This document shows, piece after piece, positions 19,612 through 30,129 of a stretch of DNA of 31,362 nt. Positions within the stretch are counted from its first letter, which is position 1; every line of letters begins with the position of its first letter. The notes under the pieces were generated by a model that worked only from the letters and a program-made list of their open reading frames with translations, was not told the DNA's origin and did no database searches. Location of the stretch: the NCBI GenBank assembly GCA_001586965.3, contig LUCW03001871.1:65001-96362 (forward strand). Reading direction: 5' to 3'. This stretch comes from Sphaeroforma sirkka. Its lineage: Eukaryota; Opisthokonta; Ichthyosporea; Ichthyophonida. A program made the position numbers and the translations under genes.

Positions 19612-20096
19612 TATTTCGAGTTCGTCCTGCTCCGCTGACCCTCGTGTACTCTACTTAACATGTCCGGGAGCACATTTGTCTCTCCTGGTATATGCGATAT
19701 GGTAAAGTTGAATGGCGCGATGATATGATGCCATCTCTGAAGCATCGGATTAAGCTTGAGCTGTGTGTTCATATACACAAGGGCCTTGTGGTCCGTGAAG
19801 ACCGCAAACCGTTGCCCATCCAAGTATTCCCTGAAATGTGTCAGTCCATATACCAATGCCAGTAACTCCTTCATAGGTGTGGCGTAGTTCTGTTGCGCAT
19901 GGTTCAGAGTCTTACTAAAGAACATTAAGTAATGTTTCTTACCGTCGACCCATTGGAATAGCGCTCCCCCTAAACCGTAATCGCTAGCGTCGGTTCCCAA
20001 GTTCAAAGGAATGCCGTCGACCGGAAAGTGTAACGCCAAAGCATTCACATAAGGCCCCTGGAGTATCCCGAGACGAACGAGGGGACAGCCCTTCAC
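19611..20096 (-). pseudogene. Element A RNase H, N-terminally truncated by deletion
   Basis: 161-codon frame with RNase H motifs: GTDASDYGLGGALFQ (first Asp), MKELLALVYGLTHFREYL (Glu), VFTDHKALVYM (Asp) and HIPGETNVLPDMLSRVHEG (last Asp). The first ~20 residues come from other sequence joined at the deletion. The end RSRTNSK is a frameshift product: the neighbouring frame gives AEQDELEIMYTDGWQLF, which matches the continuous protein of the other subfamily (EDPEVLYAECWQLF at ~26730-26780). RT normally lies directly upstream and is absent. Confidence 0.85.
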
Positions 20097-20500
20097 TGGC
20101 TACCTGTTCACCAATAAAAGTCTGACTACTGTCCGCACGCAGGTCGGGTACTTCCTTGGTCTCACCCTCGAATATGACATCCTCGTCAGATTGTGCAGGT
20201 CCATTTTTTGTTTGCTGTTGGTGGCTGCTTGTCGTCCGCGGAAATAATGTGTGGAGCCCCAAGATGTGTCTGTTGTTGCCCCTCCAGAGCCTGACCTGAG
20301 TGCGGAGCGGAGCGTTCCGTATGGGACTGACGACGTTGGGTTCCACGTCGGTCGATATCATCTTCCTTGCGGCGCTCAGGATTCAAGAGTTGCTGCCTAC
20401 GACTTTGGCGGGGGTATGACAGGGTTGGTGAGTTGTTTGTCAATGGGGAACTAGAAATGCGTGCGACTGCACTGATAAAGTACTGAATATAAATATCCAT
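20096..20500 (-). pseudogene. Element A gag N-terminal fragment
   Basis: The ATG at 20500 lies about 50 nt after the last sequence shared with the LTR and opens MDIYIQYFISAVARISSSPL, followed by a charged, Gln/Arg-rich region. The frame ends at 20186; an adjoining frame (AQSDEDVIFEGETKEVPDLR) takes over at an A6 run near 20205, which looks like a one-base indel. The sequence then stops abruptly at the deletion junction near 20095. No capsid or zinc knuckle motif remains. Confidence 0.55.
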
Positions 20501-20675
20501 TTTCTACCAAATTTCATCCTTCAAACACATAACGTCTCGACATCGATCTCCGAGGAGCTCGTGGGTTCCCTCGTGACTGTTTCATTTCCTTCACTAACAC
20601 CAGTAGTGTGGATAGTCTATCTACTCTGACACTACCTGCTGTTTTACTCTGCCTCATTAGTCGGATAAACCTCTT

Positions 20676-21587
20676 GGTCTACTCCTCGCCTGCTCCTGCT
20701 CCGACCTAATGACGGTTTATTCGCAGGACTCTGTTGGGAACTTCTCTTATCGCTCCTATTTACTCTTCTTACCCGTGATGTCCTTGTCATGTGCTGTTGC
20801 GGCTGTTGGAATATGCTTCTCAATCTAAGAACGATTGCTCGTTATTGCACTCCTAAACTAGGCTGCCGTCAACCACACCTTCTGTGCATACTGTTGAGCC
20901 TCTCCGTTGACCTGATTTATCTGGAAGTTCTAGTGATTTGATTGTGTTCGCATATCATTTTCACAATTTAACCATGTATTTACTTACATCGTTCGTGTTA
21001 TGTACGCCCCCACCCTTTTATGCTCCTAGTAACTCACAGATGCTTGCTTATGTCTCTGTATGCTTTCTTTATATCCTCCTACTTAGTTGCGTATAGATGC
21101 CATTAGATGCACATGTCTTGCCATTCCATTTGGTCTACTCCTCGCCTGCTCCTGCTCCGACCTAATGACGGTTTATTCTGCAGGACTCTGTTGGGAACTT
21201 CTCTTATCGCTCCTATTTACTCTTCTTACCCGTGATGTCCTTGTCATGTGCTGTTGCGGCTGTTGGAATATGCTTCTCAATCTAAGAACGATTGCTCGTT
21301 ATTGCACTCCTAAACTAGGCTGCCGTCAACCACACCTTCTGTGCATACTGTTGAGCCTCTCCGTTGACCTGATTTATCTGGAAGTTCTAGTGATTTGATT
21401 GTGTTCGCATATCATTTTCACAATTTAACCATGTATTTACTTACATCGTTCGTGTTATGTACGCCCCCACCCTTTTATGCTCCTAGTAACTCACAGATGC
21501 TTGCTTATGTCTCTGTATGCTTTCTTATATCCTCCTACTTAGTTGCGTATAGATGCCATTAGATGCACATGTCTTGCCATTCCATTT
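20676..21587. repeat. 456-bp tandem duplication in the element A 5' LTR
   Basis: GGTCTACTCCTCGCCTGCTC at 20676 recurs at 21132, and the two copies are nearly identical to the end of each. Each copy includes the TATA-like box, so the LTR has two potential promoters. Confidence 0.9.
21013..21022 (-). promoter_or_regulatory. TATA-like box of the LTR promoter (second copy at 21471-21480)
   Basis: GCATAAAAGG on the - strand, followed by a G-rich stretch. B has GCATATAAGG at the same place in both LTRs (24709-24718 and 31013-31022). Conservation of position and of the TATAA core supports a U3 promoter just before the transcript start. Confidence 0.5.
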
Positions 21588-21634
21588 CCTAATACTTAGA
21601 TCATCGGTCTGCTCACGTCCTTAGGACACGTTAT

Positions 21635-22942
21635 GCAGTCTTTTGACGTGTTGCCTAATATATATTTATCGTTGTGTCTTTTACCTTTCCCATTCTTAAA
21701 ACTTTGTAAAATAATATAGTATGCCGCTGATTCTTTGCGTCATAGTATTAACCGAGTCGGCACTAACCATATACATCTCCCACCTCTACTACTGTGGATC
21801 CTAAAAAACTTTCTTCTTTTCTTCTAACAACTTCTTAAATATAATTTAAGCTCATTAACTTGCAATTCGATTTGTACTTGTCTCACATTGAAAACAACCT
21901 TCCTACCTGTACTCGCACATGACTACTTATCTGTGGATTCTGGCTGATTCTCTATTTTCGTCATTTGATCCTCTTGAGACCTTCCTTGTTGACCCTGGCT
22001 AATGTTGTGCTTGATTGGAATGTTCGCTTATCGGTTTCACCCATATTAGTAGATTCTTTCTTCATACTCGTTGTCCAAACGTCGTTAGTACAACGACCGG
22101 ATGATCTAAATCGGTCCTTTTTGATGCGACATTCCTTGTTCGTATCGTTTTTCAATTGTTATACTTGTAACAAAAAATATATGCCAGCTACTGACTAGTT
22201 CTTATTCTGTAGCTTTCCCTGTAATAACTAACAAACTAACAACTTCTATGGTAAGTTAAAAATGTAATAAGTATATGCTGGATAGCTGTGCAGTCTTTTG
22301 ACGTGTTGTCTAATATCTATTTATCGTTGTGTCTTTTACCTTTCCCATTATTAAAACTTTTGTAAAATAATCTAGTATGCCGCTGATTCTTTGCGTCATC
22401 GTACTAACCGAGTCGGTACTAACCATGTACATCTTCCATCTCTACTACACTACTGTGGATCCTAAAGAACTTTCTTCTAACAACTTCTTAAATACAATTT
22501 TTAAGCTCATTAGCTTGCAATTCGATTTGTACTTGTCTCACACTGAAAACAACCTTCCTACCTGTACTCACACATGACTACTTATCTGTGGATTCTGACT
22601 GATTGTCTGATTTCGTCATTTGATCGTCGTGAGACCTTCCTTGTTGACCATGGCTAATGTTCTGCTTGATTGAAATGTTCGCTCTTCGGGTTCACTCGTA
22701 TTAGTAGATTCTTTCTTCATCCTCGTCGTCCACATGTCGTTAATCCAACGACCGGATAATCTAAATCGTTCATTTTGATGCGACATTCTCTGTTCGCATT
22801 GTCTTTCAATTGTTATACTTATAACAAAAATATGTGCCAGCTACTGACTAATTCATATTCTGTAGCTTTTCTCTGTAATTACTAATAAACTAACAACTTC
22901 TATGGTAAGTTAAAAAAATGTAGTAAGTATACGCGAGATAAC
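21635..22942. repeat. 654-bp tandem duplication in the element A 5' LTR
   Basis: TGCAGTCTTTTGACGTGTTG at 21635 recurs at 22289. The copies differ by scattered substitutions and small indels (for example the 12-bp difference near 21830/22475), so this duplication is older than the 456-bp one. Confidence 0.9.
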
Positions 22943-23170
22943 TGTATCTCAACGTTCTCCCTCCTCAGGGAGGGGGACGTTATTCATTTATTAGTAATTA
23001 TAAACAGTAATCCTCAAATGACTGACTCTTAAATGAGTCATTAGTCATGTGCTGTAAAACCAGCAAAACCCTGAAACCCAGTTTATCAGACTATTCTGAT
23101 AAACTGTAAAAAACTGTAATAAACCTAAAATAATCAAATAAATTTAAGTACTTGTATTCTTGTGACCACA

Positions 23171-23482
23171 TGATGAAACGAAGGCGCCAGAGGATTTTCG
23201 CAACAGATCTTTGGGCACATCATTTTTACTATGGCCGACTATTCCGTGTGAAGCTATTCCTGTTGAATTGGCTTTTCGCTCGCAGCAGTAACTGCAGGAC
23301 GATGATGGTTACCTGAGGATGCCGCTTTGACCGAGTGTGGATGTGTGTATTTATACTTTTTTTCTCTGATATAGGCTTAAATGAATGCTGCTGAACTGTT
23401 TCTTTAATTGCCCCAGGGACTGCTGCTGATGCAGGCTAAAGATGCTGCCACTGAACTGTTGCTTTGACTGCCCAGGTACCAC
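23171..23482. other. 312-bp spacer between the two head-to-head elements
   Basis: Unique relative to the LTRs. It contains two diverged ~47-bp repeats (23373 and 23433, sharing CTGAACTGTT and TGCCC-AGG). The LTR termini face each other across it. No ORF or target-site duplication for either element is evident. Confidence 0.7.
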
Positions 23483-24807
23483 TGTGGTCAGAATACAAGT
23501 ACTTAGATTTATTTGATTAGTTTAGGTTTATCACAAGTTTTACAGTTTATCAGAATAATCTGATAAACTGGGTTTTAGGGTTTTGCTGGTTTTACAGCAC
23601 ATGACTAATGACTCATTTAAGAGTCAGTCATTTGAGGATTACTGTTTATAATCATTAATAAATGAACAACGTCCCCTCCCTGAGGAGGAGAACGTTGAGA
23701 TACAGTTATCTCGCGTATACTTACTACATTTTTTAACTTACCATAGAAGTTGTTAGTTTATTAGTAATTACAGAAAAAGCTACAGAATATGAATTAGTCA
23801 GTAGCTGGCACATATTTTTGTTATAAGTATAACAATTGAAAGACAATGCGAACAGAGAATGTCGCATCAAAATGAACGATTTAGATTATCCGGTCGTTGG
23901 ATTAACGACATGTGGACGACGAGGATGAAGAAAGAATCTACTAATACGAGTGAACCCGAAGAGCGAACATTTCAATCAAGCAGAACATTAGCCATGGTCA
24001 ACAAGGAAGGTCTCACGACGATCAAATGACGAAATCAGACAATCAGCCAGAATCCACAGATAAGTAGTCATGTGTGAGCACAGGTAGGAAGGTTGTTTTC
24101 AGTGTGAGACAAGTACAAATTGAATTGCAAGCTAATGAGCTTAAATTGTATTTAAGAAGTTGTTAGAAGAAAGTTCTTTTAGGATCCACAGTAGTGTAGT
24201 AGAGATGGGAGATGTACATGGTTAGTACCGACTCGGTTAGTATGATGACGCAAAAGAATCAGCGGCATACTAGATTATTTTACAAAAGTTTTAAGAATGG
24301 GAAAGTAAAAAAGACACAACGATAAATAGATATTAGACAACACGTCAAAATAAACTACATAGCGGGTCCTCAGAACGTGAGCAGATCAATGACTTAAGTA
24401 ATAGGAAATGGAATGGCAAGACATGTGCATCTAATGGCATCTATACACAACTAAGTAGGAGTCAGGATTCTAAAAGGGTTATTTATTGGGATTATGACTT
24501 ATAAACGAATAGACCGGTGTGTTTATCTAGAAAAGTTTACTTAAGATCTGGCTACGATAAATACCGACAAAGTAAAGAAGAAATAACTATCTATGTGAAG
24601 CCAACTACGATCAGAATTGTATATAGGGTGAATTAGATAAATTAGATCGACAGAAGGGATATTAGGAAGCATACAGAGACACAAGTAAGCACCTGTGAGT
24701 TATTAGGAGCATATAAGGGTGGGGGCGCACTTAACACGAACGATGCAAGTAAATACAAGGTTAAATTGTGAAAATGATATGCGAACACACTCAAATCACT
24801 AGAACTT
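23483..24807 (+). repeat. Element B 5' LTR, 3'-truncated
   Basis: Starts TGTGGTCAGAATACAAG. It matches A's LTR through ...CACTAGAACTT (24807), where A continues CCAGATAAATC but B switches to protease-side sequence. It carries about 195 bp (24462-24657) absent from A's LTR. TATA-like GCATATAAGG lies at 24709-24718. Confidence 0.85.
24462..24657. other. ~195-bp segment present in B's 5' LTR but absent from A's LTR
   Basis: A reads CTAAGTAGGAG directly into GATATAAGAAAGC; B has about 195 extra bp between the equivalent points. The right border GGGATATTAGG is shared with B's own 3' LTR, so the segment probably belonged to B's ancestor. No terminal repeats or ORF are seen. Confidence 0.6.
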
Positions 24808-24824
24808 AGGAATAGGACGTAAGG

Positions 24825-25277
24825 GTGTCGGATGTAGATGCAACTTTAGTTTTTCCGTCTAGCACACCTGTGATACTATCGATCAAAGATCCATTACTTT
24901 CAATGGACGATCGAGTATTCATATCTATCCTGATTATCGGTAAGACATGCAGGGCATTAGTGGATTTTGGGGCAAACAGAAGTTGCATTGATTCGACATC
25001 CGCACACGATTGGGGATTGCAAATTAAGTCGGCTCCGGAGGGATCCTATATATACCTAGCTGATCGTAGTGTTCGTACACGGCGAATAGGCTCAACCGTA
25101 CAAACTCCAGTACGATATGGTCTAGAGCTCACGGAACAGTCTTTCGAGCTAATGAATCTACCACCGACTATCGACGCGATCGTAGGCCAGGATCTTATGC
25201 CTGGCTTAGGGCTATACGTGGGAGGCCTTCAATCGCCATTCTCACCCATAGATCCAACGGAGCTAGACAAACTATAG
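24825..25277 (+). CDS. Element B aspartic protease (retropepsin) domain, subfamily 1
   Basis: 150-codon frame. ALVDFGANRSCID at residues 44-56 is the retropepsin active-site region, but the motif is D47-F-G-A where D-(T/S)-G-A is normal, so activity is doubtful. TIDAIVGQDLMPGLGL (about 114-129) fits the second conserved block (ILGxDxL). A TAG stop separates it from the RT frame. The upstream zinc knuckle is gone with the gag deletion. Confidence 0.8.
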   Translation: MSDVDATLVFPSSTPVILSIKDPLLSMDDRVFISILIIGKTCRALVDFGANRSCIDSTSAHDWGLQIKSAPEGSYIYLADRSVRTRRIGSTVQTPVRYGLELTEQSFELMNLPPTIDAIVGQDLMPGLGLYVGGLQSPFSPIDPTELDKL

Positions 25278-25289
25278 GAACCAATACCG

Positions 25290-25703
25290 TTGAGACGACC
25301 ACCAGATTTGACCGAGGAAACCGGTGTTCGCCTGGAACTAGACAAGGAACTGAGGAACAATGACGGTATTCGAGAAAAGGACAGGTGCAGACTGGAAGGA
25401 GGCGAAGTTAGATTGCCAGTGACACCAGATCAAGCTGCAAGGATGCGGAAGGCAGTAAGGAACTTTGTAGCAGACAAATGGATACCATGGGTAGATAGAC
25501 AGGTGCAGAAGTGGATTCAAGATTTGGTCATAGTTCAAAGGGATACAGCCTCTTCCGTCAACTTACCCTTGCTCCCCGTGCCAGAGTATACTCAATCTGG
25601 AGAACTAAAGAAAGTGCGAGTGTGTTTGGACCTCAGAGCGGTGAATGCATTAATACCGGCGGATCAATTCATTATTCCCCCGTATCAACGACATCATTGG
25701 TAA
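25290..25703 (+). pseudogene. Element B reverse transcriptase, N-terminal part
   Basis: Contains KKVRVCLDLRAVNALIPADQ (near 25610-25670), the RMCxDxRxLNxxTxxD block that opens gypsy RT. After QFIIPP a one-base frameshift near 25680 leads into another frame (DIIGNIKGKRYYTILDLTAAY) that continues the protein. Confidence 0.85.
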
Positions 25704-25731
25704 CATCAAAGGGAAGAGATATTACACGATA

Positions 25732-26166
25732 TTGGATCTAACTGCAGCGTACCATCGACTCCCAATTCACCCTGATTCTCAGTACCTATTCAGTTTCACA
25801 CATGGCAAGAGCCAGTATTATTTTACATCAGCGCCATTTGGACTACACACATTGACGCAGCAGTTTCAGCGTACACTGAGTGTGATATTGCAAGGACTTC
25901 CGGCACACCACTACCTGGACGACATCGTAATAGCAACAGATGACTACGAAGAACACGTACGAGTAGTGAAAGAGGTCATTCGGCGGCCGACGTACCACAG
26001 TTTCAAGCTAAACCCTTCAAAATGTCATTTTGCAGTCAAAGAAGTCATGATCCTAGGGAAGCGAGTATCGAAGGCCGGAATTGATATTTGCCATGAAAAG
26101 CAGGCCAAGCTCATTGACTGGCCAACCCCGAAGAAGTACAAAGACATTGCATCGGCTTGGGATTAG
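25732..26166 (+). pseudogene. Element B reverse transcriptase, catalytic part
   Basis: Continues the RT after the frameshift. LDLTAAYHRLPI (first catalytic Asp, here LDL), SAPFGLHTLTQQFQR, and the catalytic YLDD at residues 61-64 (25912-25923), then LNPSKCHFAVKEVMILGKRV and KAGIDICHEKQAKLIDWPTP. The N of the usual PFGLxNA has become H. Ends in another frameshift at about 26155. Confidence 0.9.
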
Positions 26167-26786
26167 CCAACTTTCTTCACGAGCACCTACCAAACTTTAC
26201 AGAGGTAGTTGCCCGACTCCGGGAATTTGTAAGACTGAAGCCTAAGGAAATCATTGGAGACAGGTGGGAACAGAGACACCAGCAAGCTTGGGATGCTATG
26301 AAGCAAGCCATAGTTGAGGCAGTAGTGTTGAAATTTTCCGTCGACGAAGTACCTTTACAACTCGATACGGATGCAAGCGACTACGGTATTGGAGGTGCAT
26401 TGTTCCAGACCATAGAAGGGAAGAAGCAATACCTAATGTTCTTCAGCAAGACCCTCAACGCAGCACAGCGCAATTACGCCACACCCCTGAATGAATTATT
26501 GGCCTTGGTATATGGTCTCACACACTTCCGGGATCATCTCGAAGGTCAACGCTTTTCAGTGTTGACTGATCACAAGGCTTTGGTATATATGAACACACAG
26601 CTAAAGCTGAATCCGATGCTACAACGATGGCACCACATCATAGCGCCTTTCAATTTCACTATCTCGCACATCCCGGGTATAAAGAACGTGCTACCAGACG
26701 CGTGGTCTAGGCTTCATGAGGGAACTGTTGAGACTGAGGACCCGGAGGTACTATATGCAGAATGTTGGCAACTCTTTCCAGATTAA
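26157..26786 (+). pseudogene. Element B RNase H, subfamily 1
   Basis: 209 codons. LDTDASDYGIGGALFQ, LNELLALVYGLTHF, VLTDHKALVYM and NVLPDAWSRLHEG supply the D-E-D-D residues. No frame break lies between the RNase H end and CWQLFPD, so in this subfamily the protein ran on into the next domain. The TAA at 26784-26786 replaces the Tyr codon present in A (PSYFEQAQ), a simple nonsense change. Confidence 0.88.
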
Positions 26787-27175
26787 TTTGAGCAAGCGCA
26801 ACGGATTGTGGGTGAGAATAATGTCGATGTCTTTGCTTCGCAACAGGACCACCATTTGCCACGCTACTACACCGACGATGACAGGGGTGGAGCGTTTGCA
26901 CATTGTTGGAAAGATATAGACGGATGGATGAACCCACCATGGAGATTAATCCATAGAATGTTGCGCAAGATACGATCAGAGAGGGCCACAGCTACGGTGT
27001 GTCTACCGTGGGCGCCCCACGAGCCTTGGTTCCAGTTATTCAAGTCGCTTCTACAAAGAGACCCAGTATTAGTTCCAAGGACAGCCCACTCCTTCCTCAA
27101 ATACGGAAAGTATGCGAGTGGCAAGGCACCATGGGGTCACACAGTCATTGCCAGAGTAGGCCCACGCAAGGGTTA
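26787..27175 (+). pseudogene. Element B Dam-like domain, subfamily 1, joined to A-like RNase H
   Basis: From FEQAQRIVGENNVDVF through LPRYYTDDDRGGAFAHCW, WMNPPWRLIHRML (NPPW at 26931-26942) and VCLPWAPHEPWFQLF to GHTVIARVGPRKGY. NPPW is a textbook motif IV form for N6-adenine methyltransferases, whereas A has SPPW. At 27176 the sequence switches to subfamily 2 (TAGCGATTACGG). Confidence 0.75.
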
Positions 27176-27551
27176 TAGCGATTACGGTTTAGGGGGAGCG
27201 CTATTCCAATGGGTCAACGGTAAGAAACATTACTTAATGTTCTTTAGTAAGACTCTGAACCATGCGCAACAGAACTACGCCACACCTATGAAGGAGTTAC
27301 TGGCATTGGTATATGGACTGACACATTTCAGGGAATACTTGGATGGGCAACGGTTTGCGGTCTTCACGGACCACAAGGCCCTTGTATATATGAACACACA
27401 GCTCAAGCTTAATCCGATGCTTCAGAGATGGCATCATATCATCGCGCCATTCAACTTTACCATATCGCATATACCAGGAGAGTCAAATGTGCTCCCGGAC
27501 ATGTTAAGTAGAGTACACGAGGGACAGCGGAGCAGGACGAACTCGAAATAA
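27176..27551 (+). pseudogene. Second (A-like) RNase H of element B, N-terminally truncated
   Basis: Almost the same as A from DYGLGGALFQ onward, ending in the same out-of-frame RSRTNSK and TAATG. It lacks the first catalytic Asp segment because the chimeric junction lies just before it. It stays in frame with the upstream Dam-like domain, giving a 247-codon fused frame (26808-27551). Confidence 0.88.
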
Positions 27552-27965
27552 TGTATACGGCAAAGACGGCTGGCAGTTATTCCCTAGTTACTTTGAACAA
27601 GCGCAACAACACTTTGGACCGAATGACATAGATGTATTTGCGGACCCAACCAACGCTCAGCTTCCTCGGTTCTGGACGAAGGATGATGGGGAAGGAGCGT
27701 TTGCCCACGACTGGTCGATAGTCGATGGATGGATGGGAACTTGGGGACAGATACACAGGATGTTACGCAAGATACGAGCCGACGGCGCACGGGCCACAGT
27801 ATGTCTACCATGGGTACCAAGAGCACCATGGTTCGACCTGTTCAAGCAGTTATTGCAGACAGAACCGGTGCTGGTACCACGGACACACACACGTTCCTCA
27901 AGTACGCTAAGTACGCATGTGGGAAGACACCATGGGGTCATACCGTAGTAGCACGGGTGGGTCCT
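27552..27965 (+). pseudogene. Second Dam-like domain of element B, broken
   Basis: Homologous to residues 1-137 of A's ORF but with a small insertion after MYT, loss of the SPPW segment (GWMGTWGQIHRML instead of GWMSPPWEQIHRML) and a frameshift near ACACACACG at about 27885. Non-functional. Confidence 0.85.
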
Positions 27966-29145
27966 CCCAATGGATTCAAACTGGACCCGCTGTTTTCACA
28001 GCGACTTGGTTTTGCAGAACCAAAGCATACAAAATATGTCATGTGCTTAGAGACAGCGCGAGAAATCTCAGTGGCACTGGCAGATGCAGAGGGTCAACCG
28101 GCGTTTGCACAAGCGAGTCCGGCGGAGAAACAGCGTCGTACGCAACTCACGCAAGCGCAACACGAACAAGGACATCATGGGGCGGCGGACACAGTCCAAC
28201 AACTTCGTCAGAACGGTCACATTTGGATGTGGGGCACTTGAGTTAGCCACAGAAGTTAAGCGGCAATGTGGCACATGTTTGGGACAGGACACACTTCGTA
28301 AAGGTTTCCACCCGATGATTAGCATCGATGCACGCTACCCGTGGGACCATATTCAAGTGGACTACATCCCGATGCCACTGGAGTCCAGACGCAAGAACAA
28401 TTATATTCTTCACGTCTTAGACATCGCCACAGGCTATTCTATCCTTCGAGCCACACCGACAAGACAAAGGAAACCACGACACAGACACTCATAGAGATTT
28501 TTTTTGGCGAACATGGTTTCCCCGTAAAATCCAAACAGACATGGGGAAGGAGTTCACCAACAAGTTAGTGGAGCTTCTGGTCCAGGAAGTGGGGATGCTA
28601 CATAAGGTGTCTCCACCATATCGACCCCAAGTGCTGGGCGCGGCAGAACGACGTCACAAGGAGATTACACGTTCTATTCGACAATGCTGTGAGGCAGTTT
28701 CTCTTCGATGGGACGAACGCCTTCCGTTTACGATGCTATACCAGAACCTTCGGATATCCCGTCGCCATAAGAGTGCACCGTTTAGCGTGTACTTTGGCCG
28801 CCGCCATGTTCCGTTCGCCGATTTCACGGACGAGTTACCGGATTCTCAGCCAATGACGAATGACACCTGGGCACAACGATTAGACCAGTTACAGGACACT
28901 ATATTGCCGACCCTCCACCACATTACCAAGAAGTATACAGGCAAGCTTACGACGACATTTGACCGCCTGCATGCTCACGACTTGGTACATTTCGACGAAG
29001 GAGATGTGGTCATGGTACGATCAGAAGGCCGAACAACGAAGGCTATGCGGCCATTGTTTGGACCATATGTAGTCAAAGTTTTAGACATGGCCAACGCTAC
29101 GAGTTTTTGAACAAGGATGGTTCCGCCCCACCAGAATTCAAGAAC
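27966..29145 (+). pseudogene. Integrase of element B, frameshifted
   Basis: Parts of A's integrase appear in successive frames: H2C2 histidines (QAQHEQGHHG, ~28160), the C-x2-C half (QCGTCLGQD, ~28265), QVDYIPMP (first Asp, ~28355), then KEFTNKLVELL and LGAAERRHKEI (28541-29110) with the final Glu. TDMGQEF is read as MGKEF out of frame. There are at least four indels, including one in a T7 run near 28500. Confidence 0.9.
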
Positions 29146-29430
29146 AAACCGGTACGGGTGGAACTCCTCCGTTTAGTGCATAGACGCACAGACCCACCAA
29201 TTAACGAAGACTTATGGACCGAAGGAGGGGTTGAGTTTCGCCATAGAATATCACACATCGTACGAATGATGAGACGGGGAAATTAGAATACCTGGTGAGA
29301 TGGCGAGAAGGCGAACCAACGTGGGAAACAGCAGAAGCTTTTGATGATGCCAACGATATCTTGGCCTACCACAAAGCTTCGCAGACACGGACACGTAAGC
29401 GCCAACGTGCACAACTTCTAATACTTTATC
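29146..29430 (+). pseudogene. Chromodomain region of element B
   Basis: RWREGEPTWETAEAFDDAND at about 29298 onward equals A's chromodomain core. Upstream HRISHIVRMMRRGN shows a frameshift relative to A's HIITHRTNDETGK. Confidence 0.85.
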
Positions 29431-29454
29431 TTCAATATAACTTTGTTCTCGGAT

Positions 29455-29705
29455 ATCGAGCTCAAGCTCTGGAGCATAAACCAGCAACTCTAGCTCCCGA
29501 GTATAAAAGCCACTCGAGCTCTTGAGTATAAAAAAGCAAGCGACTCTAGCTCTTGAGTATAAACCAAAGTTTAAAGCGACTCTCCAGTATAAAAGTAGTA
29601 TAAGTATAAACCAGCCACTCGAGCTCGCGAGAATAAACGGTTAGCACTCGAGCTCGCGAGGGAAAATCGTCAGCGGCTCAAGCTCGCGAGGTTAAATGAG
29701 CCACT
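29455..29705. repeat. Palindromic-core minisatellite in element B
   Basis: Inverted counterpart of 17515-17712: units such as CTCGAGCTCGCGAG with AATAAACGG. Unit number and order differ from A, so the array has changed length since the copies separated. Confidence 0.85.
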
Positions 29706-29924
29706 CTTATTTCGGAGTATAACACAGCGAAATCAATCAAACAACTCCTTGGGCATTGTTTTGAAACAGCGGGTTAATGGTTTGCACGGTTTCTGCCACT
29801 GGCAGTTTTTCTCCGACACAAATACAGTCCTATATTGTACTTGCCAAACTCCTATATGCTGACACAGATGAACAGTAGCTTCAAGAATTCAAACACGACG
29901 GGTCGCTCGAGACCATACACATCA

Positions 29925-30085
29925 GAGGTCCTCTAGCTCTCTGAGGATAGTAAAATGAGCTCTAGTGAGGATAAATGCCAGCACAATGCTCTAGCTCTCT
30001 GAGGATAAATGCCAGCACAATGCTCTAGCTCTCGAGGATAAATGCCAGCACAATGCTCTAGCCTCGAGGATAATGCCAGCACATA
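29925..30085. repeat. Second minisatellite of element B
   Basis: Counterpart of 17158-17292: CTCTAGCTCTCGAGGATAAA with TGCCAGCACAATG, about four to five units with indels. Confidence 0.85.
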
Positions 30086-30129
30086 GGTACTATGCCAGCA
30101 TGCACATGCGTTGTGTTAGTACTTCAGTT

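Larger units (their letters stand above)
16841..23170 (-). mobile_element. Element A: chromodomain Ty3/gypsy retrotransposon, internally deleted
   Basis: On the - strand: 5' LTR (23170 down to at least 20551), start of gag (20500), RNase H (20096-19611), methyltransferase-like/integrase/chromodomain ORF (19611-17749), palindromic minisatellites, G-rich polypurine tract (17100-17087) and a 246-bp 3' LTR piece (17086-16841). The rest of gag, protease and RT are missing through one internal deletion near 20060-20095. No target-site duplication is visible (AGTGG on the left against TGATG on the right). Without RT the element could move only if helped in trans. Confidence 0.85.
20551..23170 (-). 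repeat. Element A 5' LTR with two internal tandem duplications
   Basis: On the - strand it starts TGTGGTCACAAG at 23170 and aligns to both B LTR copies as far as the window end allows (31362 matches ~20551). A 654-bp segment is tandemly duplicated (21635-22288 and 22289-22942) and a 456-bp segment likewise (20676-21131 and 21132-21587). Without them the LTR is about 1.5 kb. ORFs within it (for example 21087-21398) are not conserved in B and are not genes. Confidence 0.8.

Noticed and set aside
21087..21398. 103-codon ORF in the element A LTR
   Set aside because: It exists only because of the LTR duplication; B copies of the same region do not preserve it.
27729..28246. ORFs beginning MDGNLGTD and MWEDTMGS as separate genes
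   Set aside because: They are frame-shifted readings of the broken second Dam-like domain and integrase of element B; only part of the first (from about 27966) follows the true protein.
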